Source: Argopecten irradians | Taxonomy: Eukaryota > Mollusca > Bivalvia > Pectinida > Pectinidae | Assembly: GCF_041381155.1 (NCBI RefSeq) | Contig: NC_091144.1 | Coordinates: 15,137,544 to 15,201,543 of the forward strand | Direction: 5' to 3' | DNA: 64,000 bases | In this document: one piece after another, positions 9,701 to 18,515 of the stretch | Position numbering within the stretch: position 1 is the stretch's first letter | Layout: each line of letters begins with the position of its first letter | Program-made: the position numbers and the translations under genes | Notes under the pieces: model-generated | What the model saw: the letters and a program-made list of their open reading frames with translations, nothing else | Databases searched by the model: none | Told to the model about the DNA's origin: nothing

Positions 9701-10901
9701 GTTTATAAACTCCTCGTATCTATTTCCTATTTTAACCCTTTTCTTTATGTCTGAGATTCATCAATTCTTGAGAAAAACATGATGCGATAACCATTTTACA
9801 TTTGAACGATGCTTAAGGGATATATTTTTTAATTACCTTTGTTCCAAATCATTTATTATTCCAAAATTGTAATAACGGACCATGTGTCTGAAGTATTTCA
9901 GAATACAGATTTAGCTGAATAAAAAGAGCTTTTTGGTTTTCGGTAAATTGTTCCATACAAATGTTAAACCCTCATGATTAATATCCAATATTACAGACTC
10001 CTCGCAGACAAAGTGTTACAGACTTTCGTCGTACGTAATTCAAGAGAAGAAGGACGAAAGGTAAGTCACAGTTCTCAACATGTCGTTACTTAAAAAGCAT
10101 TTTGTCATAGAGTTATGCATAATTAAAATACCCCATGCCATAATTGTTTGGTTTCTTATTTATTTAGTATATATAGATAAATATATATAGACATTAAGGT
10201 CCTCTCTGAGAAAGTGCAAATAGCATTTGTGCTCACTTACATATTTGTCATAACGTTTCGGGCCCTCTTTGCTACGAAGGCACGCAGACTTGCAGTAAGT
10301 AATATACACAGTTAGATTTTACGCATACTCTAACCATTATTGGTGCAACGATAATGAGTTTAACGTCTCACTCGCCCGTATCTATACGGCTCATTGCATG
10401 ACTATGGTATTCAATGGCTCAGATTCTTATAGAATGATCATCATAACCGGCGAGAACTGAATTAAAATATATAAATTGTGACAATATGCGCCTAGTTATG
10501 CCACATATAACTTCAGTTTTATTATTTGGTTTTTGGCACTTGATAACTGTATTTTGTCATCTTTTTCCACACAGATTTTAGTCGTAAAAAGAAAGGAGAC
10601 ATGCCAGCAACATATCATCAAAATAAAGGTAATTTAGATTTCATTTTAATTTGTTAAATTTTAAGTTTAGTACGCTTTAGACATGTGCACTTAATTAATC
10701 ATGGAACTGTAACGTTCCTGCTGTGTCGATATCTTGCTGTTCTAATTGCATTCTTGGTTGTTGTTTTTGTTTCAGGATGATGTTTATTTCATTGAGCAGA
10801 CAGCCCAATTCGGAAGTCTACATGAACTCATTAATTATTACAAACAAAATGAATTATGTGGGTGCTGTATAGGAAACGGCTATAAATTCTACGATCGTTG
10901 A
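2293..10901 (+). CDS. SH3BP2-like PH-SH2 adaptor, 13 coding exons, 365 aa
   Basis: Cytoplasmic signalling adaptor. Coding exons: 2293-2359, 4468-4569, 5042-5144, 5600-5714, 6373-6431, 7024-7223, 7558-7601, 8271-8318, 8948-9022, 9656-9696, 9997-10060, 10575-10628, 10776-10901. Phases are consistent throughout and total 1098 nt with the stop. PH domain is about residues 33-140: GGWL at 36-39, W57, the strand DGCMYHF at 66-72, YNR at 89-91, and the helix tryptophan W131. SH2 is about 272-365: FVVR at 295-298 with the phosphotyrosine-binding R298, a betaD histidine, and YFIEQ then FGSLHELINYY. The linker has tyrosines, two YxNQ motifs (Y243, Y251) and an acidic stretch (258-271). PH-before-SH2 order with SH2 at the extreme C terminus fits SH3BP2, which links immune-type receptors to kinases and Vav/PLC-gamma. 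Human SH3BP2 is 561 aa with a proline-rich linker; this one is shorter and proline-poor. SH2B/APS-type adaptors are a less likely alternative. Confidence 0.85.
2336..3895. repeat. 31-bp minisatellite built from exon 1 end plus 5' splice site
   Basis: About 50 tandem copies of a unit of the form AGGTCAAACTTCTATC then RTCCATAGGTAATAG. The first 'unit' is the coding end of exon 1 with its real donor at 2360. Copies near the gene diverge individually; copies from about 2950 to 3600 form higher-order blocks of 155 bp (five monomers) and then 124 bp (four). Most monomers keep a donor-like CATAGGTAA or close variant, so the start of intron 1 is a ladder of possible 5' splice sites. Confidence 0.93.
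4468..4569 (+). CDS. Gene 1 exon 2 (PH domain start)
   Basis: Acceptor TTTTCAG at 4461-4467 and donor GCAT|GTACGT. Encodes GAKDLVKLGNVTKGGWLKRK and the beta1-beta2 region of the PH domain. It ends in phase 1 with T, which joins exon 3 GG to make the PH tryptophan W57. Fit to the SH3BP2 start, which also has an IGA-xxL segment before the PH domain, is good. Confidence 0.8.
5042..5144 (+). CDS. Gene 1 exon 3 (PH beta strands)
   Basis: Acceptor TCCTTAAG at 5041 and donor ACAG|GTATTA. Encodes WRTLYCCIADGCMYHFESNT then SKGPKTAFALTEYNR, the classic PH core, closely resembling the SH3BP2 stretch ending in GAFSLSGYNR. A later acceptor (TATAGCAG, 5068) also keeps the frame but would lose the conserved tryptophan and strand, so the upstream one is preferred. 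The donor region is tandemly duplicated immediately downstream. Confidence 0.82.
5127..5174. repeat. Perfect 24-bp tandem duplication across exon 3 donor
   Basis: Positions 5127-5150 and 5151-5174 are identical. The unit holds the last 18 exon bases and the first 6 intron bases, so there are two identical 5' splice sites 24 bp apart (GT at 5145 and 5169). Use of the second would add eight in-frame codons (YYLTEYNR) to the PH domain. Confidence 0.95.
5600..5714 (+). CDS. Gene 1 exon 4 (PH, C-terminal strands)
   Basis: Acceptor AAATATCAG and donor ACTG|GTAGGT. Encodes VFRVENQQRDNCFEIQPLLG then DNSRKTYMFSCENDDDRL. YNR-VFRVE across the junction matches the SH3BP2 YNRVMR segment. A second donor-like site lies 4 nt on (GTAG|GTAATA) but would shift the frame against exon 5. 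Confidence 0.85.
5800..6055. repeat. 24-bp minisatellite in intron 4
   Basis: About ten degenerate copies of a 24-bp unit (GACCTGAAATTGGTATGAAT plus TTxx). It is noncoding and lies wholly inside intron 4. Copies differ by several substitutions, so it is older than the 24-bp duplication at exon 3 and unrelated to it in sequence. Confidence 0.88.
6373..6431 (+). CDS. Gene 1 exon 5 (PH C-terminal helix)
   Basis: Acceptor TTTATTTCAG and donor CAGA|GTACGT. Encodes DWMRSVYHALLVGNHQLPP; the W131 position is the conserved tryptophan of the PH C-terminal helix. Phase 0 in, phase 2 out. Confidence 0.85.
6759..6812. repeat. AT microsatellite
   Basis: An (AT)n / (TATA)n low-complexity tract in intron 5, with small interruptions. 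No other signal seen. Confidence 0.85.
7024..7223 (+). CDS. Gene 1 exon 6 (linker)
   Basis: Largest internal exon, 200 nt, acceptor TTTGAATAG and donor GACA|GTATGT. It encodes the first part of the linker between PH and SH2, with tyrosines in the contexts KYGYDD, SNYSNL and DRYNPW. No PxxP-rich block is present, unlike vertebrate SH3BP2. Confidence 0.82.
7558..7601 (+). CDS. Gene 1 exon 7 (linker)
   Basis: Small 44-nt exon between CTCTTTCAG and CCG|GTACGT, encoding KLFTDKSGDKESNKP. Phase 1 in, phase 0 out. It is accepted because the phases fit both neighbours and both splice sites are strong. Confidence 0.75.
8271..8318 (+). CDS. Gene 1 exon 8 (linker, first YxNQ motif)
   Basis: 48-nt phase 0-0 exon between AAGAACCAG and CAG|GTGAGG, encoding TRGPSSESDDPVYVNQ. 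Y243 sits in DPVYVNQ: pYxN is the consensus for GRB2 SH2 binding and YxxQ the STAT3-type consensus, after acidic residues favoured by tyrosine kinases. Whether it is phosphorylated is inference. Confidence 0.78.
8948..9022 (+). CDS. Gene 1 exon 9 (second YxNQ motif, acidic stretch)
   Basis: 75-nt phase 0-0 exon after GTTTTGAAG, encoding AGLLYENQQVIDEEEEEGEE then ETEQE. Y251 gives a second YxNQ motif eight residues after the first. The donor GAG|GTTGGT is weaker than the others, so the 3' end is the least certain boundary in this gene. Confidence 0.7.
9656..9696 (+). CDS. Gene 1 exon 10 (SH2 start)
   Basis: 41-nt exon between TCCTATAG and GAGC|GTAAGT, encoding DYLFESSDGNAARA across the junction. 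It supplies the N-terminal segment and helix A of the SH2 domain. Phase 0 in, phase 2 out. Confidence 0.8.
9997..10060 (+). CDS. Gene 1 exon 11 (SH2 FLVR strand)
   Basis: 64-nt exon between ATATTACAG and AAAG|GTAAGT, encoding LLADKVLQTFVVRNSREEGR and K. The TFVVRNS segment is the SH2 betaB strand; R298 is the invariant phosphotyrosine-binding arginine, so binding should be intact. Confidence 0.9.
10575..10628 (+). CDS. Gene 1 exon 12 (SH2 betaC-betaD)
   Basis: 54-nt phase 0-0 exon between CCACACAG and AAAG|GTAATT, encoding ILVVKRKETCQQHIIKIK, the betaC and betaD strands with the usual betaD histidine before a hydrophobic pair. Confidence 0.88.
10776..10901 (+). CDS. Gene 1 exon 13 (SH2 end and stop)
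   Basis: Starts after TGTTTCAG. Encodes DDVYFIEQTAQFGSLHELIN then YYKQNELCGCCIGNGYKFYDR, followed by TGA at 10899. The F-SL-ELI-YY pattern is helix B of SH2. The protein ends right after the domain, as in SH3BP2. Confidence 0.9.
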   Translation, partial: DDVYFIEQTAQFGSLHELINYYKQNELCGCCIGNGYKFYDR

Positions 10902-11735
10902 AGGGAAACTTACATATGGACAATGAGTATAAAAAAGGTCCAAAATCATTGAGGGGTGAAACTCACTGGACAATGAGATGGATTTCTGTGTGTCATTAAT
11001 AGGACTGTAAAAAGAGGTTCTAAAAGTGTATTTAATATATCATTGACTATGGTCTATATAAGACATCACACTTAATGATGGCTACGCGCTGTATATGCCT
11101 ATGCTGAAATTATAAATGCAAAAGTGATATATATGTTGTGTAAATATTCTAATATGCAGGTCATTTCTTGTGGCCTATACATAAACATGGCGCATCAGGG
11201 ATACAAATTAGAGATAAGATCTTAATTTTATTCAAATGCGAAAAATCAACGGCATATTCATATAACGAAAAGAGGCATTTTTTATATTTCTTTAAAGTTG
11301 ATTTTTTACTCGAGTACCTATGCTCTAATACCTTAGATTATATAAGTATATGTACAATAATTACCTCAGTGCTCAATAGATTAGACTAGGGCCCATGTAA
11401 TGCTTGTAATTGCAATAATTACCAGTATGCAGTGGGCTATAGAATTCCTGGCTTTAAGTTATGATATCATATGTTCTATTATTCTCTGAGTAAAGAATAT
11501 TATTGTCAAAATATCTCTTCATAATGGTTTTCTGTTTCACAATTATAAAACTGCGTGTTGTGAAACTAAACTACACAGTGACATTATATATGGTTGTATT
11601 TCAAAGTTGTATAAACTACACAGTGACATTATAATTATATGGTTTTATCTTAAAGTTGTATAAAATACACAATGATATTATACATGCATATGGTTTTATT
11701 TTAAAGTTGTATATAAGAAATAAAACGTGTCGATT
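10902..11735 (+). other. Probable 3' UTR and downstream flank of gene 1
   Basis: No coding sequence. A possible poly(A) signal AATAAA lies at about 11719, giving a UTR of about 0.8 kb; earlier weaker signals cannot be excluded. It contains three degenerate tandem copies of a ~60-bp unit (11560-11712). Confidence 0.4.
11560..11712. repeat. Three tandem copies of a ~60-bp unit
   Basis: The unit runs AACTACACAGTGACATTATA, then TATGGTTTTATTTTAAAGTTGTATA, and occurs three times with small differences in spacing. It lies in the presumed 3' UTR of gene 1. Confidence 0.8.
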
Positions 11736-11841
11736 TAAGCAATAAACTGTTACCAGATTGGACATACAGTTGATATGAAGACCATCCGCAAGGAAGATAA
11801 ATAGAATGGCGCCCGTTAATCTGGTTACAGTTTATTGCTTA
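11736..11841. mobile_element. 106-bp Tc1/mariner-type MITE
   Basis: Ends are 23-24 bp inverted repeats beginning AGCAATAAACTGTTACCAGA, with one mismatch between them, each bordered by TA as expected of a Tc1/mariner target duplication. About 58 bp of noncoding spacer. Near identity of the ends suggests it is fairly young. Alternatively it is a structural hairpin of the gene 1 3' region. Confidence 0.7.
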
Positions 11842-12665
11842 TATTTCCATTACGATCATTCAAATTCAAAATTATACACGTTTATATCTTTTGAATTTCC
11901 CGCTCGCGCTAGTATTGAAGTCAGCAAGTTCAATAAACGGAACAGCCATAGCATCAGCTTCTGAATATAATTCAACACAAAACGGTTTGAAACAAGCGAA
12001 CAAATGAAAACTATGTGATGATTTTTTTCAATACTTGTTATTTTGTCGACACGTATACTATTGCATTACAAAGACCGCACGATTTTATTAAAACCACTTT
12101 TTAAATCATTTGACCGTTATGTATAAACGTAAGTATACATTGTATACATTGTCAGTGACGCGGCAGAAGCGTTAAATACCCATACGCTTGACCAGATTGG
12201 AGTTCATAGCCTGATATTGCCCATCTGGTTTAACATAGATCAAACGGGAAACTGAAAATAGAATGGAAATTAAATTTAATACTATATAAGCATCACATCA
12301 TGAAAATATGAATGTCCTTTGCATAATATTGATACGAATTAGGTCACTGCGTATTATGAAATAAGGTATCTAATACTATTGACATTATCCCATTATACAG
12401 ATACGTTTCTTTCTGAATTTCAAGTGTCTGTAGATAGTAAATCAAAAGTAATTGACCCTCCACCCCCCACCCCCCTTAACAGTACAAATATTTTATTCCC
12501 CCAGTTGAAGACTGATGTGTAAACAAATTGTATATATACACATCAGTGTTTTGATAAGAGCTGTCAGGGTTGGGGTTTAAGTGTAGATAGCAAATCAAAT
12601 GTAACAGACCCTTTTTGTTCCGCACTAACATCAATTTTATCTTACATAACTTATGTGTATGGAAG
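11842..12665. other. Intergenic, no gene seen
   Basis: Nothing recognisable apart from a short C-rich tract at about 12458-12475 and AT-rich sequence. No coding exon supported. Confidence 0.5.
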
Positions 12666-13300
12666 TTATGGAAGAAAACAATTATCTCGGTCTTTCCCCA
12701 TAATTTTTACAGACAAGACGTCAGGGATACTGCACTTTTCTCGAACTCCTGTACTTATGGATGTGACTAATTGTTCGAGATCTTTGTTTCTAACACTGAA
12801 TACAAGTGGATATATTATCTGTAAAGTTCCAATTGTTTCTAACAGGAAATAAAACAATGATGAAGCGATAACGAATCTTGCCCTGTTTATCGTAAAATAA
12901 CTAAAATTCAAATCAATATTTACTTGCAAATTTGAAGATAAACATTCGTTTGCTAGTACAGACACATGGATAAATTTCTCTGAAACTGTACATATCAAAG
13001 CATTAAACTGCCTTGGCGGATATATGGACCTATGATTCTCCCAGGATTGCAGACAAATTGAATAAAGCGTGTTTATGTTCGGAAAAAAGTCCAATTAATA
13101 CATTGAAGACATTTTTAACAATTTTAGCAATATATAACACTGTTGACATTTATTATATTATAGAACATTATATCAAACTAAAAAGGCTATGTAAATTGAT
13201 TCCATTTTTTACTCTTACTAGTGCTACGAAAACAGTTTATGGTAGCAAATTATCATATACCTGTAAATACGTTACATAACGGTTTACCTGAAAATATTAA
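12666..13300 (-). pseudogene. Possible decayed multi-pass membrane protein gene
   Basis: The minus strand has a 142-codon open frame (13094-12666) containing a membrane-like segment, RFVIASSLFYFLLETIGTLQ, followed by IIYPLVFSVRNKDLEQLV. Upstream (13300-13095) the same strand shows another hydrophobic stretch, STVLYIAKIVKNVFNVLIGL, in a frame with stop codons. The amphipathic pattern recalls gustatory-receptor-like 7TM proteins, but I see no diagnostic motif. It may equally be a chance AT-rich ORF. Confidence 0.25.
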
Positions 13301-14630
13301 AATTGGATGTTCTAGGTCAATTCCGAAGGTTTTATCCTTCTCAAACGGTGTAATAGACGGCGTATTTCACGATTACTGATTTAGGAACATTCTAAATGAA
13401 GAGTTATCTCCCTTATAACAGTATTGGTAAGACATTACTTAATTTGCCAGTTTGAAAGGGGAAAGTTACAGAAGCTGAACGTCACCCGAAAATGGATATA
13501 TCAGCAATATAGCGTCATTTAAAAAAAACCAAGTCGTTTAGTAACCCCGTTCACACAGACATAATTAAATACAAGTGGAAGTAAGGGACAGCAATAGTAA
13601 CATTACCTTTGTCATCATCAGGTTGTGAAGGGACTTAAATCAGATGGGAAAATACCCTTATCTCTTAAATGCGCGTATGGTCAATTTTTACACCGTTTCC
13701 AGGACAAAAATATTTAAGGTTCAAGTCAAAATCAAGGGCGTTCAAACGGTAAGTTGTCTGAAAGGTTATTTCACTGCCGTCAGCAGAGACAGACACTGTT
13801 AGTTATTCCAGACAGAGACGGATTGTCCAATATCAAATGTAGAGACAGAGATTGTTAAAAATTCACACAGATAGAGACAAAGACTTCCCATACTACACGT
13901 AAACGCAAAGGCGCTGTAATGTCCCATGCAGAGGCAGACTGTCAGATGTTTAATGACGAAACTGTCAATCAATTGATTCTGGCAGACAGATTACCAAAAG
14001 CAACAGGTTACGAGGAGCATGTGACTCCAGGACAGAAGCTGTGAATAGGAAAATGTACGATGGAAAGTAAAAGTTCTCAGGAATGCATCATAATGAATCA
14101 TAGCGATGGACAGACGAAGAGAGGAAAAAATGAACGAGTTTTGGTAAATCGGACACTACCGCTAGATAAACTACAAACAACTCATACCGTCTTATTTCGT
14201 GTTTGCATATTGCATAGTTATATGCCCTTACCATAGGTATTGATTTCGTTCACAAAATATTGACGTCATAATAAATATATTCTCACAAGGGAGATAACTC
14301 TGAATATATATATATATATATAAGCGGAATATCCCACCATATTTTCGTCAGTATTGAATGCGTTAACGCTAATCGTTTGGTTTTTTTATGTGAAATTCAT
14401 CACATATCTAAACTAATGAAAGAATAAATCGATATCTTAAAAACCAAGGCCACATGTAAAACATAATGATAATTTATTCTAAATATGCTCCAAACAAATA
14501 TTTTCACATTCTAATTCATATTTCTCTTGTTATCATGAACAATTCGTAGGTATATGTATATAATATATATATATAATTAAGAATAAATGTAATGAGTTAA
14601 TGCAAAGTAGTGATTGTATGAGAAAGATTT
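13301..14630. other. Intergenic, no gene seen
   Basis: No supported exon. Contains purine-rich sequence (13780-14130) and a short (TA)n tract at 14307-14322. Confidence 0.45.
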
Positions 14631-15529
14631 TTGAAAATCATACTATTTTGCAAAGTAGAAGACAACCTAAAAATTTAAAATAAATGTTAACAAATTCCAG
14701 GTTCAATAACTCTATTGCTGACCCCGTGGTGCGAAATGTAAGACACCTAGATGCGGTACATGTCCAATTATTATTGAATGTAGTACATATGTGTTTAAAA
14801 ACGGCTTGCATTTTCTTGTAAAAGCAAACATTAATTGCAAATCGAAGTTTGTGATAAATGCTATAATTTGTTCTCGTTGTGGTGAGTTTTACATCGGCCA
14901 AACTAGTAATGAACTTAGAGCATGTATGACTGTTCATAGGCAACAAACAAGAACGGTTCTCTATGTAATTTCAATGTCAGTAAATCCCCTATAACTCGAA
15001 CAGCGTGGGACTAGGTCAATTATTCGAGGAATATGGGGTATTCGACTCATCCGAGGTTGGTCACGATCGACAGTCAAAATGTCCGGTCTCTAACTATTAC
15101 AAACAATGCACGGCAATAAAATTTTACTCTATCTTTCAGCATTTTGGATTTCTTTATTCAAGTGTTTTTTGATAGCAATATCAAGTTGAAAAAAATATAT
15201 ATAACATAAATTTAGCGTTTGAAAATGCTTACGAGAAAGCCCTAAATCAAATGTCATTCACAGCAGAGTAAGCAATCGTCATCTAGGCCAATGTTCAATA
15301 CATATTGGTCAACAAGGTGTACATTTTCTATTATTTAATTATTACAAATCATTTTAAACATTTACCAAATACATACTCACAATAAAGTTATTAACCAGCA
15401 TAAGTACGTCTATTTTGTAAAAGCGTGAGTAAAGTTACAGATGGCGGACGTCAACAATATATTCCGCCTCTTTTGTCATTTCACAATGCGTTATTTCTGT
15501 GGCGGGATTGGACTGGGTCGATCACCGGT

Positions 15530-15602
15530 GACCAGGTAGCTCAGTCGGTAGAGCACTCGGCTAGTATTCGGAGGGTCCCGGGTTTGAATCCCGGTCTGGC
15601 CG
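15530..15602 (+). tRNA. tRNA-like sequence in left LTR
   Basis: A box TAGCTCAGTCGG (15537-15548) and B box GGTTTGAATCC (15581-15591). The D arm and T arm are well paired, and the acceptor stem pairs at six of seven positions including one G-T. If the loop is read as CTAGTAT the anticodon would be AGT (Thr), but the anticodon stem is poor, so I regard this as a tRNA-derived Pol III promoter in a repeat rather than a working tRNA gene. Confidence 0.6.
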
Positions 15603-15752
15603 CTACATTTTTTCCTCTCCTGTTACAAAATTGGCGCCCAACTAAATAACCCACGGTGGCGGTGTTTGGAAGGGTCTCGTATGTCTTCGAGGGCAAAGAC
15701 TTCGAGAAAGGAGGGAGGAGTGTAGCGGGATTGGACGGGGTCGATCACCTGT

Positions 15753-15831
15753 GACCAGGTAGCTCAGTCGGTAGAGCACTCGCGATCGGCTAGCATTCGA
15801 AGGGTCCCGGGTTCGAATCCCGGTCTGGCCG
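15753..15831 (+). tRNA. tRNA-like sequence in right LTR
   Basis: A box TAGCTCAGTCGG (15760-15771) and consensus B box GGTTCGAATCC (15810-15820). It has six extra bases in the anticodon-arm region compared with the left copy. Same interpretation: a tRNA-derived Pol III promoter within the LTR. Confidence 0.6.
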
Positions 15832-16075
15832 CTACATTTTCTCCTCTCCTGTTACATTTCTATTAACACGGATCAACAACTTCCGTTTTTTCGTATTTAC
15901 CGCGAAGATTATTACGAGAGAAACATCAATAATTTAATGCCTGTTCTTAAACGTTCAAATAAAGTTTGCATCAAACAACGACTTGCGATCGTGTAGGTAG
16001 GTAATAATGACACCGTTAATTCCTTAATTACCTAAAAGCTTGACACGCCACGCATAAGATCGTGAGCAATTATCC

Positions 16076-18053
16076 ATGTCGGTTGGTGCAGTCAGGTGTG
16101 ACACAGGTAAAAAAATATCTCATGAGCCGAACACCTGTAAGAACAATGTAAATAACTATAGAGGTATTACATTGATTAGTCATGTAGCAAAGTTATTTAC
16201 CAGTCTTTTGAACAAAAGGCTGTTAAAATGGAGCGAATCTGTATCTGCTGTTACAGATGCGCAATTTGGTTTTAAACCCGGTTTCGGTACTCGTGATGCT
16301 ATATTTGCATTATGTAGTCTAATTACTAATACTTTACAACAAAATAAAAAGCTTTATTGTGTTTTTGTCGATTACAGTAAAGCATTTGATAGCATTGTAC
16401 ATAATAAGCTTTGGCTCAAACTATGGCGATGTGGAATTAGGGGTAGATTGTTGAAAGTGATTATATCAATTTATGATAATGTAAAATTATGTACAAAATT
16501 AAGTGGAAAATCATCTGCAATGTTCGATTTACATGTCGGACTCTTACAAGGGGAATCTTTGTCTCCGATACTTTATTCTCTTTTTGTTAATGATATAGAA
16601 AGTGAATTGATAAACTCCAATTGTCAAAGCTATCAACTGCAACTTTTACATTTGTTCATACTTATGTATGCTGACGATACAGTTTTGTTTACTGAAGATG
16701 CTACTGACCTGCAAAACATGTTAGATTGTCTGCAAAATTATGCAAATAAATGGAGTTTATCTGTTAATATAGATAAAACCAAAATAGTTGTTTTTAGAAA
16801 AAGTAAACGTCTACAGGCTAATGAGTACTGGACCTTTCAAGGAAGGGCTATAGATATTGTTGATAATTTTTGTTATTTGGGGCTAGTTTTCAATTATAAT
16901 GGGAGATTTACTCTAGCGCTTAATACTTTAGCATCACAAGGAAGAAAGTCATACTATCTCCTTAATAGTAGAATGAAAAAATACATGCTTAATGTTGAAA
17001 CAAAATTATCCTTATTTGATACTTATGTTTCATGTGTGCTTAATTACTGTTGCGAGGTATGGGGCTCGCACCCAGCACCTAAGATTGAATCTGTACATCT
17101 TTTATTCCTGAAGAGTTTATTGAATGTGAAAAAAACAGTCAATAGTTCTATGGTGTATTTTGAGACTGGTAGGTTTACTTTACATATACAGCGTAAAATA
17201 ATGGTGATGAAATATTGGTTAAAGCTATTAAGAACAGATAACTGTATTTTAAAGTCATGCTATAATGCTCTATTTGAGCTCATTATAAAAAAGCCTAATT
17301 ATAAATTAAATTGGTTGTATGATGTAAAAAATGATTTAGGTAGATGTGGTTTCAACAATATTTGGATTGCTCAGAATGTAGATAATGAAAAACACTTTTT
17401 GGAATTGTATTCACAGCGCTTGCATGATATATTTATTCAGGAACTGCGTTGCGCATTTGACGTGTCTCCTAAATGTGAAATTTATAAACATCTTGTTGAT
17501 AACTTTGAAATTCAATTTTATTTAAAGAAGCCTTTGAATTCTAAAACTAAACAAATATTGAGTAAATATCGCATGCAAGCCCACTCTCTGCAAATTGAAG
17601 CTGGCCGTTATAACGCCGTTCCCAGAGGCGATAGACTTTGTACTGTTTGTGACAAAAATGATGTAGAAGATGAAATGCATTTTGTATTACTATGTCCTGC
17701 TTATTCTGAGTTACGTAAAAAGTTTATAAAAACTTATTACCACAAACACCCAAGTGTATATAAATTAATTATGTTATTTTCATCTAAAAATGTAAAGAGC
17801 TTAAATCTGTTGGGGAAATATTTGATCCAGGCAACAGAAAAAAGGAAAATTATCATTAATCAGCAGTAGTATATACATGTATATCATACTCATGTATTAA
17901 TCAATTTGTTTAATTTGGTATGAAGTATATCGGAATTATCCTCCGCCATCTTGAAACATAACAATGATCATTGTATTATGTATTTATGTATTGGTTAAAC
18001 CTATATGCTGTATTGCATTTGGTAAATAAAAAACTTGAAACTTGAAACTTGAA
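16076..18053 (+). mobile_element. 5'-truncated LINE with 597-codon open RT ORF
   Basis: Non-LTR retrotransposon. The ORF (16076-17869) is uninterrupted. It starts within the reverse transcriptase fingers (NNYRGITLIS, 26-35) and has FVDYSKAFDS (97-106), LLQGESLSP (156-164), the catalytic YADD (198-201), a thumb and connector region, and a C-terminal zinc motif with C522, C525, H535, C540. The endonuclease and ORF1 are missing, so it was truncated at insertion; the ATG is probably not the native start. The 3' end has an AATAAA and a simple tail of three CTTGAAA units (18031-18053). The clade is unresolved (RTE/jockey/I-type are candidates). An unbroken ORF implies recent insertion. Confidence 0.88.
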
Positions 18054-18468
18054 TACATGGAAAACGGGGATATATTTATGTTCGAGGAATAAGGGGTATT
18101 CGACGAATAGCTATCCGTGGTATTCGAGGAATTCGGGTTCGAGTAGAGGGGTTTTACTGTACATGGTTGTGCAGGTGATCAATTTGATGTTATAACTTTA
18201 TATCAACTTTTATTATATATATATATATAACTTATATTATACTTATATTCAATAGACATATAAATTCCTGTATGTTAATATTCAAATATTATATTTCATT
18301 ATCGCCAATATTTGAACACATTTGTTAATAATTAAACAGCTTTATTGCGCGTGCTAATGTCACCAATATTTACCTTCCTAATCAATCGATTTTGCGCGTG
18401 GTACCGTGGCACCGGTCGGGATATTGTTGTCACACTTGGAGACGTGTCGCACGTTAAGTCGGTAGAAC

Positions 18469-18495
18469 ATGGCTCTTTTTAACTCGAGTCTGTGA
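18469..18495 (+). promoter_or_regulatory. Short upstream ORF in gene 2 leader
   Basis: ATG at 18469 opens an eight-codon frame (MALFNSSL) that ends in TGA 20 nt before the presumed start codon of gene 2. If it lies in the mRNA it could reduce translation from the main start. Transcription start unknown. Confidence 0.3.
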
Positions 18496-18515
18496 CCGTC
18501 TTTGGAAGACCAACG

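Larger units (their letters stand above)
15498..15856 (+). mobile_element. 359-bp miniature LTR element (TRIM) with tRNA-like LTRs
   Basis: Two direct repeats, 15498-15627 and 15721-15856, start TGTRGCGGGATTGGAC and end TGTTACA. Just inside the first is TGGCGCCCAAC (15632-15642), the primer-binding sequence complementary to the 3' end of tRNA-Lys. Just before the second is a polypurine tract (15704-15720). TTTC flanks both ends (15494-15497, 15857-15860), a plausible 4-bp target duplication. The internal region is only 93 bp and noncoding. The unusual point is that each LTR contains a complete tRNA-like sequence. It looks whole as a non-autonomous element. LTRs differ by only a few substitutions and one short length difference, so it is not very old. 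Confidence 0.75.
14978..18159. mobile_element. DNA transposon with pogo-like termini, carrying nested insertions
   Basis: The left end CAGTAAATCCCCTATAACTC and the right end, reversed, CAGTAAAACCCCTCTACTCG are imperfect inverted repeats continuing through GAAC. Internal sub-terminal copies of TTCGAGGAATAAGGGGTATT occur near both ends. Ends starting CAGT and a TA just outside the right end (18160) fit pogo/Tigger-type Tc1/mariner elements. No transposase is visible; apart from the nested miniature LTR element and LINE, the body is noncoding, so it was probably a non-autonomous copy. Confidence 0.6.
14635..18215 (+). mobile_element. Penelope-like element fragment (GIY-YIG part), split by insertion
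   Basis: The left part (14635-14977) encodes, in pieces, the linker and start of a GIY-YIG endonuclease domain as found at the C terminus of Penelope-like reverse transcriptases: a PRCGTC-type cysteine motif, a CSRCGEFYIGQTSNELRA segment and a VHRQQ segment. Matching sequence for the rest of the domain resumes just after 18161, so the 3.2 kb between is a later insertion. The element is an old, broken fragment with several breaks and no reverse transcriptase in the window. Confidence 0.7.

Noticed and set aside
15530-15831. Two functional tRNA genes
   Set aside because: The anticodon arms are poorly formed and differ between copies, and both sit inside direct repeats with TG/CA ends, a primer site and a polypurine tract, so they are better read as parts of a repeat element.
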